From the NCBI GenBank assembly GCA_002398875.1, contig DHCC01000087.1, positions 9,978-73,977 on the forward strand: 64,000 nt of DNA, written 5' to 3'. The notes below the pieces were generated by a model. It was not told where the DNA came from. It searched no databases and worked only from the letters and a program-made list of their open reading frames with translations. Positions 1-6,729 of this stretch are shown one piece after another (position 1 is the stretch's first letter; each line of letters starts with the position of its first letter). The translations under genes were made by a program, and so were the position numbers. The stretch comes from Bacteroidales bacterium UBA4912 (GTDB lineage: Bacteria; Bacteroidota; Bacteroidia; Bacteroidales; Dysgonomonadaceae).

Positions 1-1274
1 TCCAAAGATACTATACGCTTAATAATATCCTCTTTTCCAAGCCATTCAAGCTTGCGAAAGATTGATGGCAGGAGTCGTTCAATCTCTTCTTCATTTACCT
101 TTACTTTCTCAATTTTATCAACTAAATTGAAGAGTTGCTTTTCGCATATAACGTCTCCTTTTGGTATTTCACGCTTTTCAAACTCTTTATTAATCTGTTT
201 CTCTATTTGTGCTATTTTCCCCTTTTCTTTAATATGAGTAATTGAAATAGAGGTTCCGGCCTTCCCTGCCCTGCCGGTTCTACCGCTTCGATGTGTATAA
301 ATCTCAATATCATCGGGTAAACCGTAATTGATTATGTGTGAGACATCATCAACATCCAAACCTCGAGCTGCAACATCAGTAGCCACAAGCAGCTGAATAC
401 TGTGGTTCCTGAATTTACTCATAACCAGATCTCTCTGTGCCTGAGAAAGATCTCCATGAAGTGAGTCGGCATCATAACCATCCTGCATAAGTTTATCAGC
501 GATCTCCTGGGTGTCTTTACGGGTTCTGCAAAATATTATTCCGTATATATTAGGATAGTAGTCCACTATTCTCTTTAATGCCAGATATCTGTCTTTAGCA
601 TGTACCACATAATAGATATGTCGTACATTTTGTGCACCTTCATTTTTTCTGCCGATGGTTATTTCCATCGGATCTTTCATATACTTACCAATAATTTTCT
701 GAATTTCTTTGGGCATTGTAGCAGAAAACAGCAGCATACTGCGTTCTTCAGGTACATAAGAAAGTATTTCGTTAAGATCTTCAGTGAATCCCATGTTAAG
801 CATTTCGTCGGCTTCATCCAGTATAACTGTGTTTATGTTGGATAGTGATACCGTTTTACGTTTTATCAGATCCAGTAGTCTGCCAGGTGTAGCCACAATT
901 ATGTGAACACCTCTTTTGAGTGTTCGAATCTGACTTTCAATACTTGACCCTCCATAAACAGGAAGAATTTTTATATCTTCCACATATTTTGAATAGTCCG
1001 CAAGATCTCCCGCAATCTGCAAACAAAGCTCTCTCGTGGGACTTAGTATCAACGTCTGTGGAGTAAGGTTTTGAATGTTGGTTTTCTGAATAATTGGTAT
1101 ACCAAAAGCAGCTGTCTTTCCTGTACCGGTCTGTGCAAGTGCAATAATATTTCTGGTTTGGTTTAGAAGCTGAGGAATAACCTCGGCTTGCACAGGCATA
1201 GGTTGTTCATAACCTAATTCAATTAATGCCTGTTCTATTTCGGGTGAAACACCCAGTTTTTTAAATTCGCTCAT
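1..1274 (-). CDS. DEAD-box ATP-dependent RNA helicase (3' end outside window)
   Basis: Unwinds RNA duplexes using ATP; DeaD/CsdA/RhlE-type enzymes act in ribosome assembly and mRNA turnover, often at low temperature. The reading frame runs from ATG at 1274 to the window edge, about 424 codons with no stop. Visible motifs in order: Q-motif region (YEQPMPVQ, residues 22-29), Walker A AQTGTGKT (47-54), PTREL, TPGRLLD, DEAD (about 152), SAT (about 182), HGDLSQAQRD, ATDVAARGLD and HRSGRTGRAG, so both RecA-like lobes are intact. The C-terminal extension that would separate the subfamilies lies mostly outside, so I give no symbol. A TACCTTTG box about 200 bases upstream implies a long 5' leader, as known for cold-inducible helicases. 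The family call is sure; the subfamily is open. Confidence 0.95.
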   Translation of the reverse strand, partial: MSEFKKLGVSPEIEQALIELGYEQPMPVQAEVIPQLLNQTRNIIALAQTGTGKTAAFGIPIIQKTNIQNLTPQTLILSPTRELCLQIAGDLADYSKYVEDIKILPVYGGSSIESQIRTLKRGVHIIVATPGRLLDLIKRKTVSLSNINTVILDEADEMLNMGFTEDLNEILSYVPEERSMLLFSATMPKEIQKIIGKYMKDPMEITIGRKNEGAQNVRHIYYVVHAKDRYLALKRIVDYYPNIYGIIFCRTRKDTQEIADKLMQDGYDADSLHGDLSQAQRDLVMSKFRNHSIQLLVATDVAARGLDVDDVSHIINYGLPDDIEIYTHRSGRTGRAGKAGTSISITHIKEKGKIAQIEKQINKEFEKREIPKGDVICEKQLFNLVDKIEKVKVNEEEIERLLPSIFRKLEWLGKEDIIKRIVSL

Positions 1275-1448
1275 TTTTTATAAATTAATTTGTGAAGTAT
1301 TGATATTTCTCTTTACTCCACACAGCCACTTATTTATAAAGACGAGAGAAAACTCAATTACGATTAGTAATATCGGGTGATAAATATTTATTTGATATAT
1401 TTACAGTTAGTACGGCAGATAACCTATTATTATATTGAGACTATTAAA

Positions 1449-1479
1449 GCACCCTTTTTTAAAATCGGGTGCAAAGGTA
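1449..1479 (-). promoter_or_regulatory. -7 promoter box with overlapping inverted repeat upstream of the helicase
   Basis: On the minus strand TACCTTTG lies at 1479-1472 and matches the Bacteroidetes -7 consensus TAnnTTTG. A perfect inverted repeat GCACCC/GGGTGC (1449-1454 and 1467-1472) begins at the last base of the box and covers the likely transcription start. It could be an operator or the first stem of the transcript. No clear -33 TTG is seen. The resulting leader would be about 190 nt. Confidence 0.5.
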
Positions 1480-1520
1480 TGAAAATAAATTGAATAAGTA
1501 GAAAGGTTAATTAAAAATAT

Positions 1521-2591
1521 TCAGAAAGAATAAAGCAGATACTTCCTCAGCAGATTTCTTTTACCGCTGGAAACTCTAAGCTCTTTTTCAAGGTAAAGAT
1601 CAACAGAACCATACTTTTTATTTATATGGTCTATAACATAATTAAGATATGATCTGTTGACTGAAAGCATTGCTGTAACTGCTTCCTGCAAAGGTTCTGG
1701 CAGATTTTTTGCGTCTTTCTGAACTATGGATGGATCTATCAGCCGGTTTGAAAGCATGTAATCCTGCTCCAAAGATTCTTGTGGAACACCAATAGCATAT
1801 AAAATAAAATATGAAGCTAGCCCTATTCCATCTTTTCCTAAAGAACCGGATAATAAAACAGGATAGTTGGCATCATTTGTGAGTATATCAAACATCTCAC
1901 CAAATTGCTCTTTATGATTTTCTACAATATCTATATACGACTCCTGAACATATCTGATCGCATCGCTACGGTTAAAATCATCATTTAACAATTGAGCATC
2001 CAACTTATCTGCATCCATAGGCGACAATGGAAGTGATATTTTCCTGATTGTAGGATGAATTAGTATTGGGTATTTACCGGAAGTTTTATCAGATCTAAAA
2101 TCAATTATTGTCTTAATATTGAGCCTTCTGATTTTTTCCTGATCATAAAGTGTTGCACTGCTAAGATCTCCTGATCTGTATATCTGTCCCCATTTAATTT
2201 GTCTGTCGTCAGTTGTAAAATAGCCGCCTATATCTCTGAAGTTTTTTATGTTGTTCATATCGATAACACGATTTGCAACAACTCCAGATTGTACACCGGC
2301 TGTACGAAGTATAAAATATTCCCTTAGCCCTGATCCTGTTGGATTGAGCCTCATTACCTGATCTTTTATTTTTGTGGTAGTAACCGGAGTAAATGTAGTG
2401 AGTGATGTATCCGTAAGAGATGAGTAAATATCTATTTCACCCTCTTGATCAGGACTCACTTCCCACTTTAGCAGAAAATCTCCCTTAGGATCTTTCTCCA
2501 CTACAGAGGTGATTTTTACCGTTGACATACAGGAGTTTACAACGACAATCACTAAAATCAGAAGACATATATAGTATAGTTTCTTCACCAT
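1521..2591 (-). CDS. Lipoprotein with degenerate tyrosine-phosphatase (Y_phosphatase3-like) domain
   Basis: The start is set at ATG 2591: the longer frame begins with TTG at 2606, just after a TACATTTG promoter box (2615-2608), and the next ATG (2597) is also possible. From 2591 the protein begins with a positively charged, hydrophobic signal ending in a lipobox (VNSC, Cys21), so it is a predicted lipoprotein. An N-terminal beta-type region of about 100 residues is followed by a domain with phosphatase landmarks (NFRDIGG, IYRSGDLS, DFRSDKT). The P-loop normally reads HCxxGKDRTG in this family; here it reads SGSLGKDGIG at about residues 248-257, so the catalytic Cys and the phosphate-binding Arg are both replaced. 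It is therefore probably catalytically inactive and may bind a ligand. The fold is inferred from these motifs only. Confidence 0.75.
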   Translation of the reverse strand: MVKKLYYICLLILVIVVVNSCMSTVKITSVVEKDPKGDFLLKWEVSPDQEGEIDIYSSLTDTSLTTFTPVTTTKIKDQVMRLNPTGSGLREYFILRTAGVQSGVVANRVIDMNNIKNFRDIGGYFTTDDRQIKWGQIYRSGDLSSATLYDQEKIRRLNIKTIIDFRSDKTSGKYPILIHPTIRKISLPLSPMDADKLDAQLLNDDFNRSDAIRYVQESYIDIVENHKEQFGEMFDILTNDANYPVLLSGSLGKDGIGLASYFILYAIGVPQESLEQDYMLSNRLIDPSIVQKDAKNLPEPLQEAVTAMLSVNRSYLNYVIDHINKKYGSVDLYLEKELRVSSGKRNLLRKYLLYSF

Positions 2592-2607
2592 CGACATAAA
2601 ATACAAA

Positions 2608-2615
2608 CAAATGTA
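2608..2615 (-). promoter_or_regulatory. -7 promoter box for the phosphatase-like lipoprotein
   Basis: TACATTTG on the minus strand fits TAnnTTTG. It ends two bases before the TTG that would open the longest frame, so translation more likely starts at the ATG codons at 2597 or 2591. No good -33 element is visible. Confidence 0.45.
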
Positions 2616-2758
2616 GTAAAAAGAATGTTCTAAAGTAAAAACTTCTCTAAGGTATTAACAATATATAAACATTCGTTTTGCTTTTTAATAATTTATATGT
2701 CAAGCTTTTAGATGTCTATTTATTTTTTTTAATAAAATGTTGATAAGTTGTAAATCAA

Positions 2759-2788
2759 TTGTGCAAAAAAATTGATAAACTAATTTTG
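2759..2788 (+). promoter_or_regulatory. Consensus promoter TTG-N19-TAATTTTG with no gene directly behind it
   Basis: TTG at 2759-2761 and TAATTTTG at 2781-2788 are separated by 19 bases, the usual Bacteroidetes spacing. The predicted start is near 2793. The next coding sequence, nadA, is 340 bases away and has its own box. Confidence 0.5.
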
Positions 2789-2792
2789 AAAA

Positions 2793-2851
2793 TAGAAATT
2801 GAACTTGTCTAAAAAAATATTTGTCTTATCAAAGAAAAGATAGGTTTTTTT
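2793..2851 (+). ncRNA. Candidate small RNA of about 58 nt
   Basis: Bounded by the promoter at 2759-2788 and by a terminator-like hairpin: CTTATC (2825-2830) pairs with GATAGG (2839-2844, one G-U pair) and is followed by seven T residues (2845-2851). The stem is short, so termination is uncertain. No reading frame longer than a few codons is present. This is an inference from the two signals only. Confidence 0.3.
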
Positions 2852-2910
2852 AGCATTCTTGTTTCATACTCTTTTCAACACCTATTTGTAACAAGAAAGA
2901 AAATAATTAT

Positions 2911-2918
2911 TAACTTTG
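2911..2918 (+). promoter_or_regulatory. -7 promoter box for nadA
   Basis: TAACTTTG fits TAnnTTTG. A TTTG at 2885-2888 lies 22 bases upstream, slightly wide. The transcript would carry a leader of about 210 nt before the nadA ATG at 3136; no riboswitch class is recognised in it. Confidence 0.5.
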
Positions 2919-3135
2919 CAACCTTTAAACAGTTTATGATAACATTTATAATTATCACAAAATTAAAAAGTTAGGAATAAAACAATTGTTGATAACTGTT
3001 GATAACTTTTATTCTTGAGTTAATAACTTATCATCTGGCATTTTTTCATAATAAGATATCTACAGTATCAACAGCCTATCATTACCATCATATATCTTTT
3101 TAATTTTTAAAACTATATATAATAATAAATAGATT

Positions 3136-4080
3136 ATGACAAAAGAAGAAATCATTCAAAATATAGTCAAACTAAAAAAAGAGAAGAATGCTGTTATTCT
3201 AGCTCATTATTACCAGGAATCAGATATACAGGATATTGCAGATTTTGTAGGTGACAGTCTTGCTCTTGCTCAATGGGCGGCTAAAACAACTGCTGATATT
3301 ATAGTTTTATGCGGAGTGCATTTTATGGGTGAAACAGCTAAGATATTAAGCCCCGAAAAGCGGGTATTTATTCCGGATATGATGGCCGGATGTTCGCTTG
3401 CAGACAGTTGCCCTGCTGATGAATTTGAGAAATTTATTAAAGAGAATCCTGGACATACTGTTTTATCTTATGTAAATACTACAGCTGCAGTAAAAGCTCT
3501 TACAGATATTGTAGTTACCTCTACAAATGCAAAACAAGTAGTTGATTCACTACCTGAAGATGAAAAGATTATTTTTGGTCCCGATAAAAATCTGGGAGAC
3601 TATATAAATAAACTCACCGGCAGGAATATGCTTTTATGGGAAGGTGTATGCCATGTGCACGAGCAATTTTCTCTAGTAAAAATACTGGAACTTAAGGAAA
3701 AGTATCCCGAAGCATTACTCTTAGCTCATCCCGAGTGTCCTAAATATCTACTTGAAGTTGCAGATCATGTTGGCTCAACATCTTCAATATTGAAGTATGC
3801 AAATACTTCTGATAAAAAACAATTTATAGTTGCTACAGAAGCAGGAATTCTTCATCAGATGCAAAAAGAAAATCCTGAAAAACTTTTTATTCCGGCTCCT
3901 CCTGAAGATTCTACATGTGCATGTAATGAATGTTTTTACATGAAAATGAATACTCTGGATAAACTTTATTTATGTCTTAAATTAGAAAAACCAGAGATAT
4001 TTGTAGATGAAGAAATAAGAATAAAAGCTGTAAAACCAATAGAAAGAATGTTGGAGATTTCAGCAAAGTATGGTTTATAA
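3136..4080 (+). CDS. nadA: Quinolinate synthase
   Basis: Condenses iminoaspartate with dihydroxyacetone phosphate to quinolinate in de novo NAD synthesis, using a [4Fe-4S] cluster with three Cys ligands. The 314-residue length fits the short archaeal/Bacteroidetes type. Expected cluster Cys are present: C59 in LCGVHFMGE, C172 in EGVCHVHEQF and one of C261/C263/C266 in CACNEC. The substrate-binding ILAHYYQ and HPECP segments are also seen. nadB and nadC, the usual partners, are not adjacent in this window. Transcribed on its own from the box at 2911, with ychF in the same direction 113 bases downstream behind its own promoter. Confidence 0.97.
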   Translation: MTKEEIIQNIVKLKKEKNAVILAHYYQESDIQDIADFVGDSLALAQWAAKTTADIIVLCGVHFMGETAKILSPEKRVFIPDMMAGCSLADSCPADEFEKFIKENPGHTVLSYVNTTAAVKALTDIVVTSTNAKQVVDSLPEDEKIIFGPDKNLGDYINKLTGRNMLLWEGVCHVHEQFSLVKILELKEKYPEALLLAHPECPKYLLEVADHVGSTSSILKYANTSDKKQFIVATEAGILHQMQKENPEKLFIPAPPEDSTCACNECFYMKMNTLDKLYLCLKLEKPEIFVDEEIRIKAVKPIERMLEISAKYGL

Positions 4081-4090
4081 TTGTTTTTTG

Positions 4091-4098
4091 TACCTTTG
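4091..4098 (+). promoter_or_regulatory. -7 promoter box for ychF
   Basis: TACCTTTG matches TAnnTTTG and begins 11 bases after the nadA stop. The predicted leader is about 90 nt. No obvious -33 element is present. Confidence 0.5.
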
Positions 4099-4193
4099 CA
4101 TCCGCAAATTTCGGGCATTACCTATTATAAGTATAAAATCAACTGATTATTATACTTAAAAATACGGTTAAATGTCTATTAAAAATTCAACAA

Positions 4194-5297
4194 ATGGCTC
4201 TTCAATGTGGTATAGTAGGACTTCCTAATGTAGGGAAATCTACTCTTTTTAATTGTTTGTCAAACGCTAAAGCACAGGCAGCTAACTTTCCCTTTTGTAC
4301 TATAGAACCTAACGTAGGGGTTATAACAGTTCCTGATGAAAGATTAAATAAACTAGCTGAATTAGTTAAACCTCAAAGAATACTCCCTACAACTGTAGAG
4401 ATTGTAGATATCGCCGGATTGGTTAAAGGTGCAAGTAAAGGAGAAGGTTTAGGTAATAAATTTTTAGCTAATATAAGGGAAACAGACGCTATTCTGCATG
4501 TACTGCGTTGTTTTGATGATGAGAATGTTACTCATGTAGACGGGAATGTTGATCCGGTCCGTGATAAAGAAATCATTGATGCAGAGTTGCAGCTCAAAGA
4601 CCTTGAAACAATTGAATCTCGTATAAGTAAGGTTGAGAAGCAATCCAAAACGGGAGGCGATAAGGATGCTAAAGTAGCTTTTCAGGCATATTCAAAAATT
4701 AAAGCAGCACTGGAACGGGGAGAATCTGCCAGAACTGTCACTTTTGATACCAAAGATGAGGCTAAAGCTGCTCACGATCTCTATTTACTTTCATCCAAAC
4801 CTGTCATGTATATTTGTAATGTGGATGAAGCAAGTGCAGTAAAAGGCAATAAATATGTTGATCAATTAAGGGAAGCCATTAAAAATGAAAATGCCGAAAT
4901 ATTAATTGTTGCTGCTAAAATTGAGTCCGAAATTGCAGAGTTTGACAACTATGAAGAACGTCAAATGTTTCTCAATGAATTAGGACTTGAAGAATCAGGA
5001 GTAAATAGACTTATTAAATCTGCATATAGGCTATTAAATTTAAAAACATTCATAACTGCCGGAGTACAGGAAGTAAGAGCTTGGACATTTCAAGACGGGT
5101 GGAAAGCTCCTCAGTGTGCCGGTGTCATTCATACTGATTTTGAAAAGGGTTTTATTAGGGCTGAAGTAATAAAATTTGAAGACTACATTAAGTATGGTTC
5201 AGAAAACGCAGTCAAAGAAGCAGGCAAAATGAGTGTTGAAGGTAAAGAGTATGTTGTTCAGGATGGCGATATTATGCATTTCAGATTTAACGTTTAA
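4194..5297 (+). CDS. ychF: Redox-regulated ATPase/GTPase YchF (EngD)
   Basis: Obg-family P-loop NTPase that prefers ATP, binds ribosomes and takes part in stress responses. At 367 residues it is full length. The G1 loop GLPNVGKS lies at residues 9-16, with G3 DIAG and the atypical G4 NVDE expected for YchF, then a coiled-coil insertion (about 130-200) and a C-terminal TGS domain (from about 280, ending in [12 protein letters not shown]). The ATG start leaves no extra residues before the G domain. It is followed by a 160-base gap filled by an 11-bp-period repeat array. Confidence 0.97.
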   Translation: MALQCGIVGLPNVGKSTLFNCLSNAKAQAANFPFCTIEPNVGVITVPDERLNKLAELVKPQRILPTTVEIVDIAGLVKGASKGEGLGNKFLANIRETDAILHVLRCFDDENVTHVDGNVDPVRDKEIIDAELQLKDLETIESRISKVEKQSKTGGDKDAKVAFQAYSKIKAALERGESARTVTFDTKDEAKAAHDLYLLSSKPVMYICNVDEASAVKGNKYVDQLREAIKNENAEILIVAAKIESEIAEFDNYEERQMFLNELGLEESGVNRLIKSAYRLLNLKTFITAGVQEVRAWTFQDGWKAPQCAGVIHTDFEKGFIRAEVIKFEDYIKYGSENAVKEAGKMSVEGKEYVVQDGDIMHFRFNV

Positions 5298-5320
5298 TTT
5301 ATGATTTTATGAGGGGAAAA

Positions 5321-5386
5321 TCCATACTTTCCTCTTACTTTGTTCTTAAATGCCTCTTACCTCGCTCTTATAAACTCCTTTTATTA
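5321..5386 (+). repeat. 11-bp-period degenerate tandem array A (six units)
   Basis: Six consecutive 11-mers: TCCATACTTTC, CTCTTACTTTG, TTCTTAAATGC, CTCTTACCTCG, CTCTTATAAAC, TCCTTTTATTA. The shared pattern is roughly [GC][TC]C[TA]TA[CTA]nTn[GC]. The same period and consensus recur at 30327-30436 and, on the minus strand, at 54788-54853. It fills the gap between the convergent ychF and radical SAM genes. No coding role is seen; with a period near one helical turn it may be a protein-binding array. Confidence 0.6.
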
Positions 5387-5459
5387 CAGAATAAGGTAAG
5401 ATCTATGTAATAAATAAATTAATCTAATACAATAGCGAAGTTATAATAAGATAAATTGT

Positions 5460-6239
5460 TCACCCTGCAACATTTGTCTTTATACCGAGATCTTCCACTC
5501 TGGATGCAATCTTTTGGAGTGTGTCGTACAAAACCTTTTCGAGGCCTTTTGCCGGTGTTTCCCGGTCGATGGTGTAGATCATCACTTCTCTCGGGTTAAG
5601 CGATCTAAGAAGCTCTAACCATGCTGAAATCTCTTTTTCCGTTGTATTGTCAATATGCTTTCCTTCAAACTCACCTTTAAGGAACATTGTTTGAAGAATA
5701 AAGTTGCCGTTGAACTTTTTAAATAATTCAACTTGCTTAGCTACGCTGTAATATGGTGAGTTGGGGCGGTCAATAAGCCTGACTGTATCATCGAATGCTG
5801 AATCAAGTTTAAGAACAGGTTTTTCTATTTTCTTAAGTGCTTCAAATACCCCGGGATTCTTTAAATGTATTCCATTAGAGAGTACACTTATTTCAGTTTC
5901 TGGATAAAACTGATTACGCAGTTCTATAGTATCTTCAATTATTTCGTTAAAATCCGGATGCATGGTCGGCTCACCGTTCCCTGCAAAAGTTATCACATCT
6001 AACGTTACACCTTCTTTTTTAAGTAGTGTTAGCTTTTCTTTAAGAGCAGCTTTTACATTTTCTTTGTCAGGCAACTTGGTTTTTGTTCTGAAATCCTTAT
6101 TAAAGCCACATTCACAGTAGATACAGTCGAATGAACATAATTTACCATCATAAGGTAATAGGTTTATTCCCAGTGAACTACCCATCCTGCGACTGTGTAC
6201 AGGACCAAAAACTATTTCATTAAATAATATTGTTGACAT
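5460..6239 (-). CDS. Radical SAM protein (COG0731-like)
   Basis: The CxxxCxxC cluster motif lies at Cys35, Cys39 and Cys42 (CSFDCIYC), and GNGEPTMHP follows, typical of radical SAM enzymes that bind SAM through a [4Fe-4S] cluster. The N-terminus FGPVHSRRMGSSLGINLLP is characteristic of a short group related to TYW1-like proteins whose substrate is unknown. At 259 residues it has no extra domain. It is the third gene of a polA-yqaA operon, 37 bases behind yqaA. The enzyme class is sure; the reaction is not known to me. Confidence 0.85.
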   Translation of the reverse strand: MSTILFNEIVFGPVHSRRMGSSLGINLLPYDGKLCSFDCIYCECGFNKDFRTKTKLPDKENVKAALKEKLTLLKKEGVTLDVITFAGNGEPTMHPDFNEIIEDTIELRNQFYPETEISVLSNGIHLKNPGVFEALKKIEKPVLKLDSAFDDTVRLIDRPNSPYYSVAKQVELFKKFNGNFILQTMFLKGEFEGKHIDNTTEKEISAWLELLRSLNPREVMIYTIDRETPAKGLEKVLYDTLQKIASRVEDLGIKTNVAG

Positions 6240-6276
6240 TATATTTATTTTTTTATCGTGAGGTTATAATTCTGAT

Positions 6277-6729
6277 TTAAAATAGGTTAATAATCTCTCC
6301 TGTTCCATAACCAATAATCAGATATCGTAAAAATTTACCAATTGTCATGCTTATCATAACTACATGTGAATTGGCTCTCATAAAACCAAGGGCTACCAGC
6401 ATTACATCTCCAACTGCAGGCAGAAATCCGAAGAAACCCATTAAGGCACCTTTACCCTGAAGCTTGTTTATTGTTTTCTCTATACTTTCTGGTTTAATTT
6501 TAAACCATTTTTCGAGCCACTGCACCTTTCCTAAACGTCCCAGATAATAGCATGTAGCACCTCCGGCAGCGTTTCCTATTGTGGCATATAGTATAAGTGT
6601 CCAGATATCAAGTCCTGCAGCAATAAGAGCGGCGAAAACCACCTCAGAGCTAAAAGGCAGAATTGTTGCCGCTAGAAACGATGCAAGCAACAAACCCCAA
6701 TAACCATAATCAGCTAATCCATCTAACAT
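6277..6729 (-). CDS. yqaA: YqaA-family (DedA-like) inner-membrane protein
   Basis: A 150-residue integral membrane protein with about four hydrophobic segments, similar to the YqaA branch of the SNARE-associated/DedA family (FSSEVVFAALIAAG, GNAAGGATCYYLGRLGK, GFLPAVGDVMLVALGF). Related DedA proteins are implicated in lipid flipping and membrane homeostasis; no specific role is established for this branch. Its ATG overlaps the polA stop by one base (TAATG), so the two are probably translationally coupled. Confidence 0.85.
   Translation of the reverse strand: MLDGLADYGYWGLLLASFLAATILPFSSEVVFAALIAAGLDIWTLILYATIGNAAGGATCYYLGRLGKVQWLEKWFKIKPESIEKTINKLQGKGALMGFFGFLPAVGDVMLVALGFMRANSHVVMISMTIGKFLRYLIIGYGTGEIINLF

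Larger units (their letters stand above)
2592..3135. other. AT-rich intergenic region with two + promoters and DnaA-box-like repeats
   Basis: This is the longest gene-free stretch of the window. It holds the lipoprotein promoter on the minus strand, a plus-strand promoter and terminator pair (2759-2851), and the nadA promoter at 2911. The 9-mer TGTTGATAA, one base from the reverse-complement DnaA box TGTGGATAA, occurs at 2738-2746, 2987-2995 and 2997-3005, with a near match on the other strand at 3065-3073. The last two forward copies form a 10-base tandem. No coding frame of note is present. Confidence 0.5.
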
